DNA of 64,000 nt from Neurospora tetraspora (lineage: Eukaryota; Ascomycota; Sordariomycetes; Sordariales; Sordariaceae): NCBI RefSeq assembly GCF_033439725.1, contig NW_026944384.1, positions 6,634,001-6,698,000 of the forward strand. The letters run 5' to 3'. Position numbers and translations under genes: made by a program. Below are positions 32,126 to 45,942 of this stretch, piece after piece. Every line of letters begins with the position of its first letter. Position 1 is the stretch's first letter. The notes under the pieces were generated by a model. That model worked only from the letters and a program-made list of their open reading frames with translations. It was not told the DNA's origin and made no database searches.

Positions 32126-35100
32126 TGTTGATGTCGTTTGCCAGCAGCACAGTGAGGCAATGGTGAGGTGGTGACGGCAGCGGTTGTTGACAAAAAGTTC
32201 ATTCAGCGACTTGAAAGTTCCAAGTTTGGATATCGCAGACCCACATTTCTTTCCGTTCGGCGCAGTCACGTGTGCCCTCGGCGCACCTCCTTTCGGGCTT
32301 GGCAGTTAACGACCAACGTCGACACTCGCTTATTTCAGAAAAACACAACGCTTGGGCATCTTTCAACAAAATCATACCAACCCTTCCAATCCAAAGTGAA
32401 TGATTCCGAAAGTCTCTCACTCAACGGACGTCATTGTCATTCTTCACCGTGACAGAGAGTGGCGCACCACTAACAAAAACGCAAGAAACCAATGCACCAA
32501 ACCGCAATCCAATGTCGATTGGTACCGGCTATCGACGTTAGGGCCACGAGCCTTGCTCTCACAGAGATGCGACAGACCGATGCTATAGACGATGACCGTG
32601 CGGAAACGCCCACCCCATGGGACCTTTGAACACCTGGACAGCACCGGAACCCCCACCACGGGCCGTCGAGTCCCCCGGTTCACGGACGGACCTACCTACC
32701 TGTACCCTAGGACGGCATACCGAATCGATCATCCGAGTCAATAGTCCCGGAGTGGAAGCCGGCACGCCCAACATGGGTTGAGTCTTGAATCCTCGTCGAA
32801 CACAGCAATGGGATGGATGATACACAGCATCTAAGCGAGGCTCATCTAGATCCCACGACATCTCCCTCAACAGGCCACGACATCCCATGACATTGCGTGC
32901 CGGAACTGCAGGAAGCAAGCGAGTATTCATACTTGTGTAGGTGGTTAGCCGGCGACACAGCGATAGTCTGTGTAGGGGTTGATATGGACAGTAGGGGTAC
33001 CTTAAGTACACCCCCAGGCAATTAGCGTAGGTAGACATGGGGCTTTGACCTGTTGACCTACACTACATTGGAAGTCATCGTTCCACTGTGTCGCTTATCT
33101 GCCTTCGCTTCTTGTCTCCTGGTGTATCCCCTATCTCATCCCCTACCACCGCCCGGAATTTCCTCTTCCGTCGGACTGTTCTCCTCTATCCATTGACGGT
33201 GACTGTCTTGGGCGCCGGAAGCGGGACACTACAATCTGACCCTGTCCTCGTAAGGAACATGGTGGAATGCGGGTCGCATCGAAGGTTCCCCGTTATTCCA
33301 GTCAAGCCTAGGTACCTTAGTTTACTCTACCAAGCCCCTGCTGAAACAAACATAGGAAGGAATAGACCTTACCTCTACTAACGCGAGAATGCGCAATGAC
33401 GGATAATGGACTGACACAATCCCGGGCAAGGTAAAAGGGCCAGACCAAGAAAAGCCCCGGACGAAAGTTCACATTGACGACCCTGATGACATAAACTTCG
33501 CCGTTGATAGGTCGTCCATGTCCCTATATGCATGATATCTACTAACGCCCACTGATGAATACGAGTTTTTACTCACATCACATCCTTCAGGATTGGGTTG
33601 GTTTGGTTTTATCTTGCCTTGTTCAGCCCAAAGGGGCCGGCTACACAAGTTCCACGAGGAAAAGAGGGCCGCGCCGCTGCCGTAAATGCAGTGTGCGGCT
33701 GGTGTTGCCTTCTTCTTGAGAGGTAGCTTCCTTTCATAGGTTGGTACTTCCTGCCTTACCCTACCTCTACCTTGCGCCGGTTGTGATGCGGACTGGAGGC
33801 GAGCATGAGAGGGTGGTGGCGTCAGTCGCGTAGAGTATTGAGCTTGTAGTAGGCCTGCCTGGATGGGGAAGTCTTTCGCGATCTGCACTGATACCTCCCA
33901 TCTTCATCTACTCTACCTCTCTCATTACCTACCTACCTTGTTAGGGGGGAGGTTGTACTCTACATTTTGTTAGGTAGGCAAAGCAGGGCGGGTAATGGGT
34001 GACGGCATCAATCACCTGTGCCATCTCAAGGCATGTAAGGAAAGTAGACGGGTAGATCAGAAACGGATAGATTCGTCGCCTGCCAAGTACCCATTTCCTC
34101 CTGACTGACATGACTGATTGACGTTATATCCTCGTGCCATTCAACCTCCCGAGACCCCGGACCCGGACCCCAGATGGACCCAAGTCCTAGAACCTGGAAT
34201 AGGGATCTACCAACCAAAGGCGGGTTCATAGATCCGTCTAGATCACCATTATGATCTCGTCTCGTGACAGTACAAAGTTCGCCCCCTCCTGGCCCCCAGC
34301 TTCTGGGCCATGTCCGCTAGTCTAGACTAACCTGTCTACTCTAGTCTAGTCTAGTCCAGTCCAGTGCCTCCCTTCTCTATTACTCTAGCGGCTAGCCCCG
34401 TCCAAATCTGCTCTTTGTGCTCATCCACCCTCTCAAGGAGTACCGCTACAATACCTACAGCTCGTAACATGGCTGTATCTGCAGCCCATATGCTGCAAAG
34501 CGATATCTCATGCTGCACCTCCCTGGGACCTTCCTGCACCTTGCCGCGTTTCAGAAATAGATTGTGCACCCTCCTCCGCTACCTCTACACAGCTAACCAC
34601 TAGGTAGAGGTAGTTACAGGCGCATAACACCCCCATCTTTGCAATTTCATGTGTACTACACGAGATGAAGTCATGGCGTTGATGAAAGTGTGCCTTGCTG
34701 TACCGGCCTTGCTGGTGGACGAAAACGGTACCTGTACGGGGAAAAGGGAACGGGAGAAGGGGGCTCGGAACAAAAAGGTATGGGAGGAAAGGGACGGGAG
34801 AAACGGTTGCGGGAGAAGGTTCGGGAGAAGAGGAAGTCCGGATATAAACCACGGCCAACCTGTGCCCACTAGTTTTTTTCCAGTGGGACTCGTCGAAAGG
34901 ATCGCCGGTTTGGCTGTTCCAGTTATCACATCTTTGCTCGAGACAACTTCATAGCAGAGACTCAAAATGCAGATATTGATAGGCAGACTAATCTTCGCAT
35001 TACTTTTCTCTCTCTCTAACTGTTGAGAAATGGTAAGGTACCTAGACTAAGGTATGGTATGATGCTGTATCTACCTTGACCGATGACAACACATGCAGAC

Positions 35101-35784
35101 TCGAGCAACCAGAACCAAAACCAGAAGGAAATAAAAGAAAACAACGAGAAAACAAGACGCCCCGAAAGTGAAAAGATGTTTCTCCGAAACAAGTAGGAAA
35201 TCCCGACTGTAATAGAGTAGCTTGTAAAACAACAAGGTAAACGAATCTTCTTCTGACAAAGTGATTATGAAATGCAGCAGTGATACGTACCCCTCATGGA
35301 GGTAGTGATATGATACCTGACTTTCTGCTAGGATTCTTTCGGGCGTAATGCAAGGCACGGCGGCGGGGGGTATGTCGTGACTCCTCGAGGCTGGTATGTC
35401 CATCCCCATCCTTCAAGCCCATGACCATGCCCCTGCCCGTGTCCCTTACCCTGCCGACCGAGGCCTTGCTTGCTTGGGCCTCTTTTGTGCTCTACTCTTT
35501 CCCGACCAAGCTGAGAGTTCCTGGCCGCATTCGTGCTTTTTTTTGCCCCCCCGAACCGCCTGTGTAACGCCGCGTACCAACTGAACGCCTTCAATACCCC
35601 TAATACCGTGCCTGTATTCCTGTATCTTGTGCTACCGCCGCGCCAGCCTATGATGTCCACTCGGAGACATGGCTTGATAATACTTTTCAAAGCAAACCAC
35701 ACACTGTAGGGTCTTCTCAACAAGACCACTTCCTCCCAGTTATTGGGGGGTATCAATGTGGTAAGAGAGTGAGGCCGGACGATC
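32126..35784. other. 3.7-kb gene-poor spacer
   Basis: No recognisable gene on either strand; all ORFs are under 150 codons and overlapping. It contains TACCTACC-type repeats (33920-33940) and a CTAGT short tandem tract. The right end holds the 3' region of the Zn2Cys6 gene. Confidence 0.45.
34318..34365. repeat. CTAGT/CCAGT short tandem tract
   Basis: CTAGTCTAGACTAAC, then CTCTAGTCTAGTCTAGTCCAG: imperfect 5-bp units in non-coding DNA. Confidence 0.75.
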
Positions 35785-37544
35785 TCAGCGGTGGCTCGCA
35801 AGAGAAGCCCTGTGTCCATCAGCAAGCGCCTGGTGACGTTGCTGCTCGTAAACCCCCTGATGGCCAGCATGATGGTCAGGGCCGACCTGCACCACACTCT
35901 CACTAGGCACGTACGCCTGCCCATTTGACAGGCCGTTGGCCAATGCTCCGCTACCAGCTGCCGAGGACCCATCAACCGAGTCCCTCCTGTTACTCGTGGA
36001 AACCGAAGGCAGCGGTTCCGCGGTATAAGTGTTCATGTCAAATGCCGACCCCTGGCTCTGCAAGCTTCTTCCCTCTTCGCCAAAGATGCTTTGAGGTTCC
36101 CCGGCGCCTGTGCTTGCTCCCGAGACAGACGAGTGATACGTATCCGTAGAGGTAGAGTGGGAGCGAACAGAGGAAGAGTGACCAGCGCTGGCGGTGCTAG
36201 CTGATCCGTAAGACGCAGGGAGACCGTCGAAACCCCCGTACGCAGTTGCGGAAGCAGCGACATCGGCGAGTGTACTTGATACTCCAGGTTGAGACGTCTT
36301 GATAGCTGCGCCGGGGTAGGGGAGGGATGAGCGAGAGGCGCCGGCTGTGGGGTTCGGCAACAACCGATCGGCGCCGGTGCTGGTTGTTGGTAGAGACGCA
36401 GCTACGCCAGAGAAAGAGAAGTTAGGGGATTGGGATTCCGTTGTAGCAGTTCCGTGGCCGTGATGAGCACCATGGTGTGCCGGGCGATGGACGAGGCTCG
36501 AGCTTCCGTACCCCCCGTAAGACTCAGGAGCTGAGTCCATGTACACTCCACCGTAAGGGGTCTTTCTGGCAGCAGAACCCCAACTAGGTACGATACCGAC
36601 CGTCTCATGAGCCATAACATGTACTGGCGGATATCCCGCTGCAGTATAATCACCGAATTGACCGGACACGCCAACCGCGGTAGGATCGCCGTAGGGGTTG
36701 GGGGCTGAGGCGTATGAGGCTGTGGCAGGGAAGTACTGTTTATGACTGGTCGGCGGCGGAGCTTGATGGTGACCGTATGCGTAACCACGACCGTATTGAG
36801 CCATGAGAGGATCTTCCGCTGTGCCAGGGAGGCTGCCGATGCCAACGGCCCCGGGATGTTGGCCGTAGTGGAGGGAGGCCGGGCTCATGGTATGTTTGTT
36901 GGCATAGAGGCGGGCGTCATCGACGGAGTAGCCAAAGTCGGAGGATGTATCGGGCTTCAAGGGAATGTCGCGGGAGGAGACCTGTGGCAGAAAAAGAAGG
37001 GTTAGTGATGGTGGTGCAAACAAAACTGAAGAAGCAAGGACGGTCTGTACTAACCCGAAGAAACAGACACTGCTCTACCCCTGCATTCTTGCAGTTCGTA
37101 CAGGGTTGACCTTGGCCCGGGTCACCGCTGCATCTGATCTTGCGTTTGCGACAACGTCCGCACTGATGGCTGTCAGTTTTGCTCAACAAAAAGGTGAAGT
37201 CGAAGTGAGGCGGAAGGTCCTCAAGAGGTTAAACCTACAGCAACAGCAATCCTCTTCCTCTGCGGCTGCGACTCCGCATCCATTGCTGACGAAGATCCTT
37301 GATCAGACATGCTAAGAGCTCCAACACCAAGTGCAGCAGATGCTGAGCCTATTCTCCCTTGCGAGTGATGTCCGTGATGGGGGTGGGCAGAGTGGTGCTC
37401 CGAAGAAGAGTAACTCCTACGTTGCTCGGTAGAATATGGACCGCCGTGACAAAAGTAAGGAGGGCCGGCGCGACTACTATATCGTCTTTGATCGTGTGTG
37501 TGGTGACCGTGATGGGGAGGGGTATAGCAGGTCTGGGACACCAT
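35785..37544 (-). CDS. Zn2Cys6 fungal transcription factor
   Basis: Exons 37239-37544, 37055-37162 and 35785-36981 give 536 residues. Introns are 37163-37238 (GTAGGT...CAG) and 36982-37054 (GTTAGT, ACTAAC, CACAG), both phase 0. Splicing creates KRIAVACGRCRKRKIRC, a binuclear zinc cluster with Cys at about 103, 106, 113, 123, 126 and 134 (C-x2-C-x6-C-x9-C-x2-C-x7-C), followed by LFLRVSSRDIPL. It binds DNA, usually at CGG half-sites. Residues 1-85 are His/Tyr/Gly-rich; the region after the cluster is Ser/Gly/Tyr/His-rich and disordered, with no fungal middle-homology domain seen. The start is the first ATG in frame (37544); the codon further upstream in this frame is GTG. It has a very long gene-free upstream region. 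Confidence 0.9.
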
Positions 37545-40500
37545 TTCCTTATGTTGTCTCGTCCGATGTCTGTCCAGCCACACCTCAGCTAAACCTCAAA
37601 ACCGTGGTCTATCTCTCTGTTTTGCCTGATCGGATTTTGCTCGAAACCCTTTGCCTTTTTGGCCTGAACTGATAAGATTTCTCCGTGTCAGATTTCTGAT
37701 GGCGATCAAAAGCCTTGAAACTCCGCCTGGGCGTCCGTTGTTAGACACCGATCAGGGACTGATCCTTGCAAGAGGCAGTGGTGTGCAGGTCCTGAGAGAC
37801 TTGCTCGGCTGTGGTAGCTCGTAGGGGTGAGGTGCTGCAGGGCGAGCTTTGCGAACTGCTGCAGCTGGTAACAGGGATGTGAATCGTTGCTAGAGAGGTG
37901 ACAATGTTGTGGAAAGGTACGAAGAAACTGTTTGCCAAAAGAGCTGTGAAGGCGGGGTGAATGTGTTCTGAGTGGGTGGTGATCAGACACAGCAGCGCCA
38001 AATGCAGACGGGGCAGACTCTGAACTGGATCCTTCCTGTCTGATTGCTCTTGATCCGGACTCGACTCGATCGTTCAAGGTAGATTAAGCCCGATAAGAAG
38101 AGCTGGTGTGAGAACAGACTCAGAATCCCTCGGTGGCCTGACTGAGAAGGCGCTGTCTATGGTTGTCTAGGTACCCCAATGCGTAAGGTATGCGTGTCTC
38201 GTGTTGCGCTCCAGCTACTAGATAGGAGACCCGGGACCTGATTGACGTGCGTTTTGTGAGCGAGTGTTCATGCTAGAGCTGCCAGTCAAGCTTTGTCCCA
38301 CACACCACCCCCCCGTTCATTTCACTCTCACTTCGGATTTTTCTCGCCTCCCTTCGAGTGATGCCCTCTCCCAGGACTTCGTTCATTTGATTTTGTACAC
38401 ACCGACACACACCGAGGGCATCTTGTAACCCCCAACCCGGAACTCAGGCACGAAAAGCCTATTCTAGATGCACAACCCCCGGATAACCAAGAAGAGCAAC
38501 TTGAAAGGACTGGGGAAAAAAAGGAAGGACAAGACCAACCTGACAGCTCGCTTACTCGCGTACTTGACCTCGGTGTGAAGAGGTTGTGAACTCGGACGTT
38601 TAAGTCGTGCGTGCGTCGTGTATGTCTGTATGGCTGTAGTAATGTCTCGAATCTATAAAACTCGGGTGACCGCGGCCGTGTCTCTGTCTCTCGGACAAGT
38701 CTGTCTGACTGGGGAATCCTCGAACGAAGGGCTTGGACGTATGGTAATGCGAGAAAGCGAAAGGATGCCGTGCCGCAGGCGGAAAGTGATTAAAGACTGA
38801 TCGATTATGCCGAGGGTTACTCTGTTGATATGAAGGGGGAGTGACCTGGAAGCCAAGTTGATATGAAATCCAACCGAACTGAGAAAGGCAGTGACCTGAA
38901 AGTCTTGAAAGTCAAAGAGAAAGAAACGAGAGACAAGACAGATACAGAAAACAGAGACGAGGTGTTGCAGGAGATGCCATAGTGTTATAAGTCCTCGGTC
39001 TCACCTAGTTCTCTTCATGCTCTGATGACAGGATAGTCAACAAGCCCCCCCTGTCCCCTTTTTGGGGTGCCCAGACTTGAGCACGAACATTTACTCTGTT
39101 TGTAGGCAATTCATCGTGCAGTCTAGCCACTAAGCCAGGGCCGTTCGAGCTCCTCACTCTCATAGAAGAAGAAGCAGGCAATCTCTGTACAGTATGATCT
39201 CGTCAGGGAATGGTTAGTTTCTTACAGGATCTGAAAGACGGTATCGTAACACACATACACTTACATGATACCAAACCCTTACCCCAGCTTGCCCCCCCCC
39301 CCCCCCCTGGCTTAGGTTACCCTATGGCCAGGCGTATAGGGCGTAGTTACCTTGCTAGAGAGCCCATAGGGCAACTCTTGTTTCTTTGTTGGCCTCCCCA
39401 GTGCGGCCAGTCCCAGCCTCATCCTGGCACTGGCACCGAAGCTAGGGTACTTCTAGGAAAAGAAGTCATCGGAAGCCCACCTTACTGCCATGCTGAAGTG
39501 CAAGGGGAAAAGGAAATGCAACCGCTGTCCATATCTGCATGAATCCGGGATCCCAGCTGTGGTACAAGTGCACAGAAATGCGGAGAGGCTGATTGGACCA
39601 CCTAGTTAGGTACTAGGTTTTTACAGCAAGCAAAGCGTGCGCACACGAGTTTATGAAGGACCATTTAGTGTGAAGGCGTATTTTGTTTTGAGATTTGGCT
39701 CCGCTGTCAAAGAAGGGCGACGGCTGTTGTGGTAGTTGAGGATTTACTTCCCGCCGTCGCTTGTGACACTTGCACCAACTCTCATGGAGAGGTACCTGAG
39801 CGTGGACATTAGTGGCAAAAGAGCAAGGGGATAAGAAGGGGCCGTGAAGTCGAGATACCTTTCAAGCCTCTCACTGTTCGGATGCTGGCAGGTAGATCTC
39901 TCCTTGCGAAGGAGGGTCATGGGAGGGGTGGGGGTCTGGCCTGGGTCTCCGGGGCAAAGTGCGCCGTAAGTATTAGAGACAGGTCTCGATCGTGGCCACG
40001 GTGAGGGGGCTTGTAGAAACCTGATAGGATGGAGAAATAAAGAATGCAGAAACAGTGCGTCAACCTCGACTGATGTGTAAGGAAACGAATCCTCTCCCAC
40101 TCATAACATCATGCTTTGACTGGGCAATGGATTGGCATACTCTTTTACCAGAGCCAGACGTCTGCCCGTTTTATGAAGAAGAATGCAAGGAAAAAGAAAA
40201 CATAGCATGTACCTGAACTGATGGCGTTTTACACAGCATCATCGTCCTTCGTTCGACATGGATGGATACACTCAGTAACCAGCGCCAGCAGCCATCTTGA
40301 TTCGTTTCTCTAAAAACAAACCAAAGACACAGTGGGAATAAGAGGAGAAAGGATGTGCCAAATCAGGTATAGCATACGTGCGAAAAGATTTAGGTGTGTG
40401 TGCCATTGGTCGCAGCCCAGCCAGAAAATGGCACAAAGCCTTTGCAGAGAAGTACCTCCAAGGCTGAAAGTAAAAGCCAAGAAAGATCGATATATGATGG

Positions 40501-43500
40501 CAAAGGGCTTCAAGGTAAGGTATGCCAACTGAAGAAAGCGGGGAAAATCTCCAAAAAAAACTCTCTCAAAGAGGCAATTCCAGGTCCATGTTCATCTTCA
40601 TAGGCACCCCAGATAACCAGCCTCAGACTGACATAAATGACAGCCAGGATCTGAGGTCGTCGTCCTAGTTGTAGCACGTGTTTGCTGGATGGCTAGAAGG
40701 AGGGTGGAGAGCGCCATGGGCAGAGGGAGCGAGCCTCATATTCCCAGCCCATTGACTACCCCATTACCCCTGTCCCACTCGGAACATGGAGACAAACGAC
40801 GTGCGTGAGACATGAGTGGCATGAGTGACATGAGTACATGAGAGCCCAGTGCTACATGAGTACTTGACTAGCACGTAATGAGCGCTGCAGCAGCATGGAA
40901 GGCAACCACGTAGAGAGCTCATGGCTGTGAGCTGTTGGTACAAGAAATTCTCTCTCCATCTTGGGCATTGTTGATTGAGGCTTGCTGCCCTGGAGTGAAG
41001 CGAACAGATGTCAGCCCTGAGCGAGAGCTGTGGGGGAAAAAGGGAGGGTCAAGGGCTGGGAGAACAAGACAAAGCAAAAAGAGGTAAAGAACGAAACGAA
41101 GGAAGATGGAGGACACTTGGCGACGCAGACCTCCATCCGTATGGCGAACACAGCACTCATTGTATGTAATGCATCCATGTTGTTGTATGGTGTTGCGAGC
41201 TGTCTGTATGGTACGTGACCTGAGGTCGAACCCCTCCCATTTGCAGCTTCGTGTAACCCTGGCACAGTGAAAATGATGGACGCTTTAGGCGGTTTTTTCC
41301 TCGGTTGGCGTTTTCTGTCCGGTTGGTGCTTGTCTTGCGCGTTGTGCTCGGTTCTTTTCTGTTCGCAGGCTTCGTTCTTTTTCACTGCTTTTCGTTCGTC
41401 GTTTTCGCTGGAAACTGATGTCAATTGTCGTCTGTCGTCTGTCGATGTTGCACCGGCTGTTCGGCATCTGGCTCCGCTTCTGCAAGGCTGATAAGAGGAC
41501 ACTTCAAACGGAGATAAATGATGATTCCGCGAAAAGTGATAAGTGACAGAAATTGGGAGAGAGAACCCAGGTGCCAACGGGTTTAGGTGACATGGAGAGA
41601 TTGATTGACGATGCCCAGGTCGGTGCAATGTTTGATCCATGATCCCCGATCGCACCTCCCCTCGACCAGTGCCCCCTCAGATTGCTCAGACTGTTGTTTG
41701 GCAGGCACAAGAGGCATCTGATCATTACAGATGCAGTCAGAGCTCAGCTGTTACCCCTTCCTCTTTGAGTAAGCCAAGGTGTTGCCATCTGCCCAAGGTG
41801 GAATAGTCATAAGACTGACATCGTCTCCTCCTGCCACTGAACATAAAAAATGAGAAGAGTGTCCCATATCCCCACTGTGCCTTCCTCGTACACAGTATTG
41901 CGGAGGGCTGTTGTTTGCTTTTCCATGCTGTAGCTTCCTGTCGTACATCATTAGCGTATTGTCTCTGAGGCGTGACCGGTTTCGTTTTTGCTGATTTGGA
42001 GCGAAATGGTACTGGCAGAGAAGGTGCTCGTCGTCTGTCATCGGTCCGGTCTGGGATGGCTTGGATGGCTTGGATGGCAAGTGCGACATGCAAAGTCAGT
42101 TTCGAGAGGACATATCGGCTAACGGTCTTCTCCTTCCTCTCCTGTCGCTATTGCTGTCGCTGCGACTTCGCCAAGTCTTTCATGTGCTTGATCTGTCGTC
42201 ATAGTGCCGCCGAAGGAAGTTATCGCAGCCGGCGGGGGGGATGAGGATGGCTGGAGTCGAAGGATCATGAAGAAGAAACAGTATGAGCCCCGGCCCCCTT
42301 GACAGCAAACACAACGGCACGCCGGCGACGACAGCGAACGGTGCGGCGCTACTGGAAACAGCCATAGGGCCAGTTGGTCCTGCAGAAACATTGGCATGCC
42401 AAACACGACCCCAGGCACCCAAGGCACCCAAGGAAGGCACCCCTGATTCTATCACTTTTTGTTGAGTCTGATCGGATCGCCTTGAACCCGCACCGGCACT
42501 CGCAAAAAGTGAGCGATCTCTTCCTGCCCACTTGGCCTTGCCTTGCCTACCTTACCTACTGTCCACTGTCCACTACCAGCCGCGAGGTGCCTGCTATTCC
42601 GATTTGCCAACCCACTACATCGGGAAAGAGCTCCCCCTCCGTTGGCAGGCCATCGCGGACGTGGAAGAGCGGGCAGGGCCGTCATGCCATTATGTTTTGC
42701 ATCAAACGAAGGAAAGAAGAGACAGTGCTGTGAATGACTGAATGACTGTCGTACGCTCGACACAAAGTCCCTGGCTGCTGTGGGAGTGTTTTCGTCCGTT
42801 CGTTTCCGCCAATGCAGGGTGTAATAATTGACATTTCATGTTTGACACGATACAACCGAACTGAATGATCGGCCGGCTCTTTCCTTGGTTGCTGCTACTC
42901 CTCGGTCCGGTCCGAAATATCATCAGCAGTCGCGATAGGCGTTGCCGACGGCTAGCGAGAACTTTCGGAAGGAGTCACTGTCGTTGAATTGAAGACAGGT
43001 GAGGCAGGTGAGGCAAGTAGGTCCGAAATGAGGGACTCCTTGTTTCCTCTTGCAGCAGCCATCTGCTCGTCAGGCCAGCATAGTCATCAAACACAAGTAT
43101 CGACAGCGTCCAGTTCAGTCCGCCTGTCGGAGATAGCCAGAGCTTCGGCAAGAGGCCACCGTGCCAGCTGTCATGGCTCAAAGTCAAACACGGGACCAAC
43201 AGCACCGTTGTTTAGAGTTTGAAGCCTCCTCAGGTAGCAGGTCAGGTAAGGTAGGGTTACGTTCGGAAGACACATACACTCCCAAGCTCGCAGCAACCGT
43301 CAACCACAGCAACAGAGGCTAGTGTACTGCGTACGGGAATAGGGCAGTTCGTATCGAGTTGACGCTACTAAGATCTCGGAGTGTGCGCGCCTCAAACAAG
43401 CCCCCAGAAGCGTCGAGATAATGTTTGTCGGAAGAAGCCTCGGCCAATGATCTATACCATTGGCGAATTAGGAAGGCCTTCGATACTCTCGTTGCATCAG

Positions 43501-45942
43501 CCATTCAGATTTGCAGAGAGCCCTGACGGAATCTGTCATGCCATCCAATCCTCCACAGCGCCGTTCCGCCTCATCTCGTCTGTGTGGCATGGGAAGTCTA
43601 ACGGTGGCAGGACCCTTCATGTCCTCGGACAAAACACACTGCACGAGACCAACATTCCATTCATCTTCTTCCCCATCTCATCGAATGGCAAATGGCTGCG
43701 GAATCGTGTGGGTGTGGGTGTGGGTGTGTGGGGGGTTTGCCGCGTTGCGACGGAAGATTTCTGGACTGGGCATGGACGGACGGCTGGGCTCGAAGGCGTT
43801 CGGATAATTGCAGTAGCCCATGGTACAGTATCCGCAAACCGCGCTGTCAAGTCCTCCTCTCCAGATGCAAACATCCGTCGACTGCAAAAGATGATGTAGC
43901 GAATAGCGATTGGGCTGGCAAAATGAGCCAAGGTGACCCACCGCAAGGTACCATCAAGAGAAGGAATCCAATTTTATACACCAATAGACAGCACACGTAT
44001 TACGGACTTCCTTCAAGCTTCATGTGTTATGCTAAACATGGTGGAAGATCCAGTGTCCAATCCCTTGACAACGTCGTCGTCTTCTTCACTTGTCCAGGAG
44101 TTTTGAAGCTAGACCCCTCGAACTCGTGGCTTGCAGATATTGGGATTTCAAGGGACAGCCCCTGGCATAACACGAGATTTTGCGCCGCAATCCAGCCTCT
44201 GCAAGCCATGAAACAGCGTCATCAGAAACACGTTGATTCGAGCGTATAAGCTTCGGATCGGAAAAGGAGTGACTTTTCTCTCCGAAGGTACCAGGTGGCT
44301 GCAGTCGAGGGTCCGATCGACCGCTACTTAGGCTAGACCCTCGGCTCCTCAGTCGAGCAAGATATTGACGGAGGCCAGCGAGGGGACACAATCTCGATGT
44401 ACCTAATTGGCCTCAGACCACAGTGTGTTATCTCCCCCATCTGGCAATCGCTCCAATCGATCATTTTCTGCGGTCTCAATGGCTAGCCGTCAAGTTGTCT
44501 GCAATCATGGGAGACGAGATTCACCCAGACCTAGAAGACTGTGACAAACAACACCTAACAGGGGATGCTAGATGAGTTATTCGATACCTCTAGCCCCTTG
44601 CACTGGCTGGCACTGTCAACATCCTCATCGTCCTCCATCGTCGAAATTGATGGTTTTGGGGCGTATATATCAACATGATGGCTATTCACCTTACAAGCAG
44701 GAGAACAAAGGTACCTCTATTGGATCAGACCCAGGTTAACGAGAGAGGTCTGCCGGACTCGGTCCGACGATCTACTCCAACCCCAACTGGCATCGGGAAC
44801 ACGGCGGGTAGGCCTAACCTGACACAGCACACAAGCGAAAAAGAGGGGAGGAGGGGGCCTTGCAGTAAACGGTAGGATGTGGGTGGCCGCGTATTGTGCG
44901 CGTACGACTTTGCTTTCCGTTGACTGTCTGTCGACTGTTGAAACGCCCGCACGACCCGCGGGGCGTGGCGGCCGCCTGGCCGTGGGCTGGACTGCTCAGG
45001 TCGCCGCAGTGTGAGGGGAGTTATCATCTAATTCGTGGACAGCCGTTGACGTTGGCGGCCACGCGTAACCATCGACCGATGTTGTGCATCTGAGGCAAGT
45101 GGGAGTAGTGGAAGCTGTGAAAGTTCACGACCTTTAGAGTATACGACGACCCTCGAGCAGTAACACATAGTATCACCCCCTTTCGCCCTTCCTATGCAAG
45201 TGCAGCAGATATGTGATATCCCAATGGGACTGGGAGCAAAAGTTGCCGTTGCCGGAGTGGAGGTTCCGTAGTCCGGTGTGTAGTGCTGTTCGCACCACAA
45301 CAGCACTATGGGGCACAGGATCAAAGGATCGAAAATTGTGTGTGTCCGAGCAAGCAAGCACCACCCACCACCCACCACCCACACCCATTACGCACGAGAA
45401 GGAAGAGAGATGACAAGCTGATACGCAACCTTGGCGCGCACAGGTCGACGTGGAACATGCTTCACCAAACCAGGCAGGGCAAGTCATACCGAGCTCCCAG
45501 TTGTGTTTGTGCAACCTTGATGGCTTTGAGAAGGCGAAAGTTTGGCCATCCATCAGCAGATATTGCCCGGCTTGCCAGAAAATGCCATAAAATCGTCGGA
45601 AGACGGCGGTTGTCGACCATTTCTGTATCTGTATTTCGGGGGGTGCCACATTGACGACAAGAAACGTGGAGAGAGGAGGCGAAATGTATGTATGGAGTGG
45701 TCCGCTAAAAGGCGTGCCTCCGTCGTGTCAACCATTTAGGTCCGAGACAATTGGATGCTCGTAAGCGATGGAGTAGTCGTGGTGGCCCGACATTATTGCA
45801 TAGAATGTCAGCCCTATTCAGCCAGGTTGTAACAAGCCAGGGCAGATCTCGGTTCCGAGATGTGCATTTTTCGGGTGTCTGTGTTTTTGGCGGATATGGG
45901 GCGACAAAGATAGAATATTCCCTAATGCAGTTTGTGTGTGCC
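37545..45942. other. 8.4-kb gene-free region upstream of the Zn2Cys6 gene
   Basis: I find no recognisable gene here. The longest ORFs (minus 41011-41655, plus 43692-44249) have composition like random GC-balanced sequence and no motifs. It contains a C16 homopolymer, many TACCTACC/GGTAGG tracts, GTGGGTGTGGGTGTGGGTG at about 43710 and CACCCACC repeats near 45360. Some of it may be a long leader or a regulatory region of the transcription factor; a non-coding transcript is possible but has no direct sequence signature. The right end is the 3' region of the cyclophilin gene. Confidence 0.45.
39292..39307 (+). repeat. C16 homopolymer
   Basis: Sixteen consecutive C residues in non-coding DNA. Length is likely to vary between strains or reads. 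Confidence 0.9.

Noticed and set aside
41011-41655. 214-codon minus-strand ORF in the gene-free region
   Set aside because: No motifs, uneven composition and no splice-linked neighbours; length is not exceptional for GC-balanced DNA.
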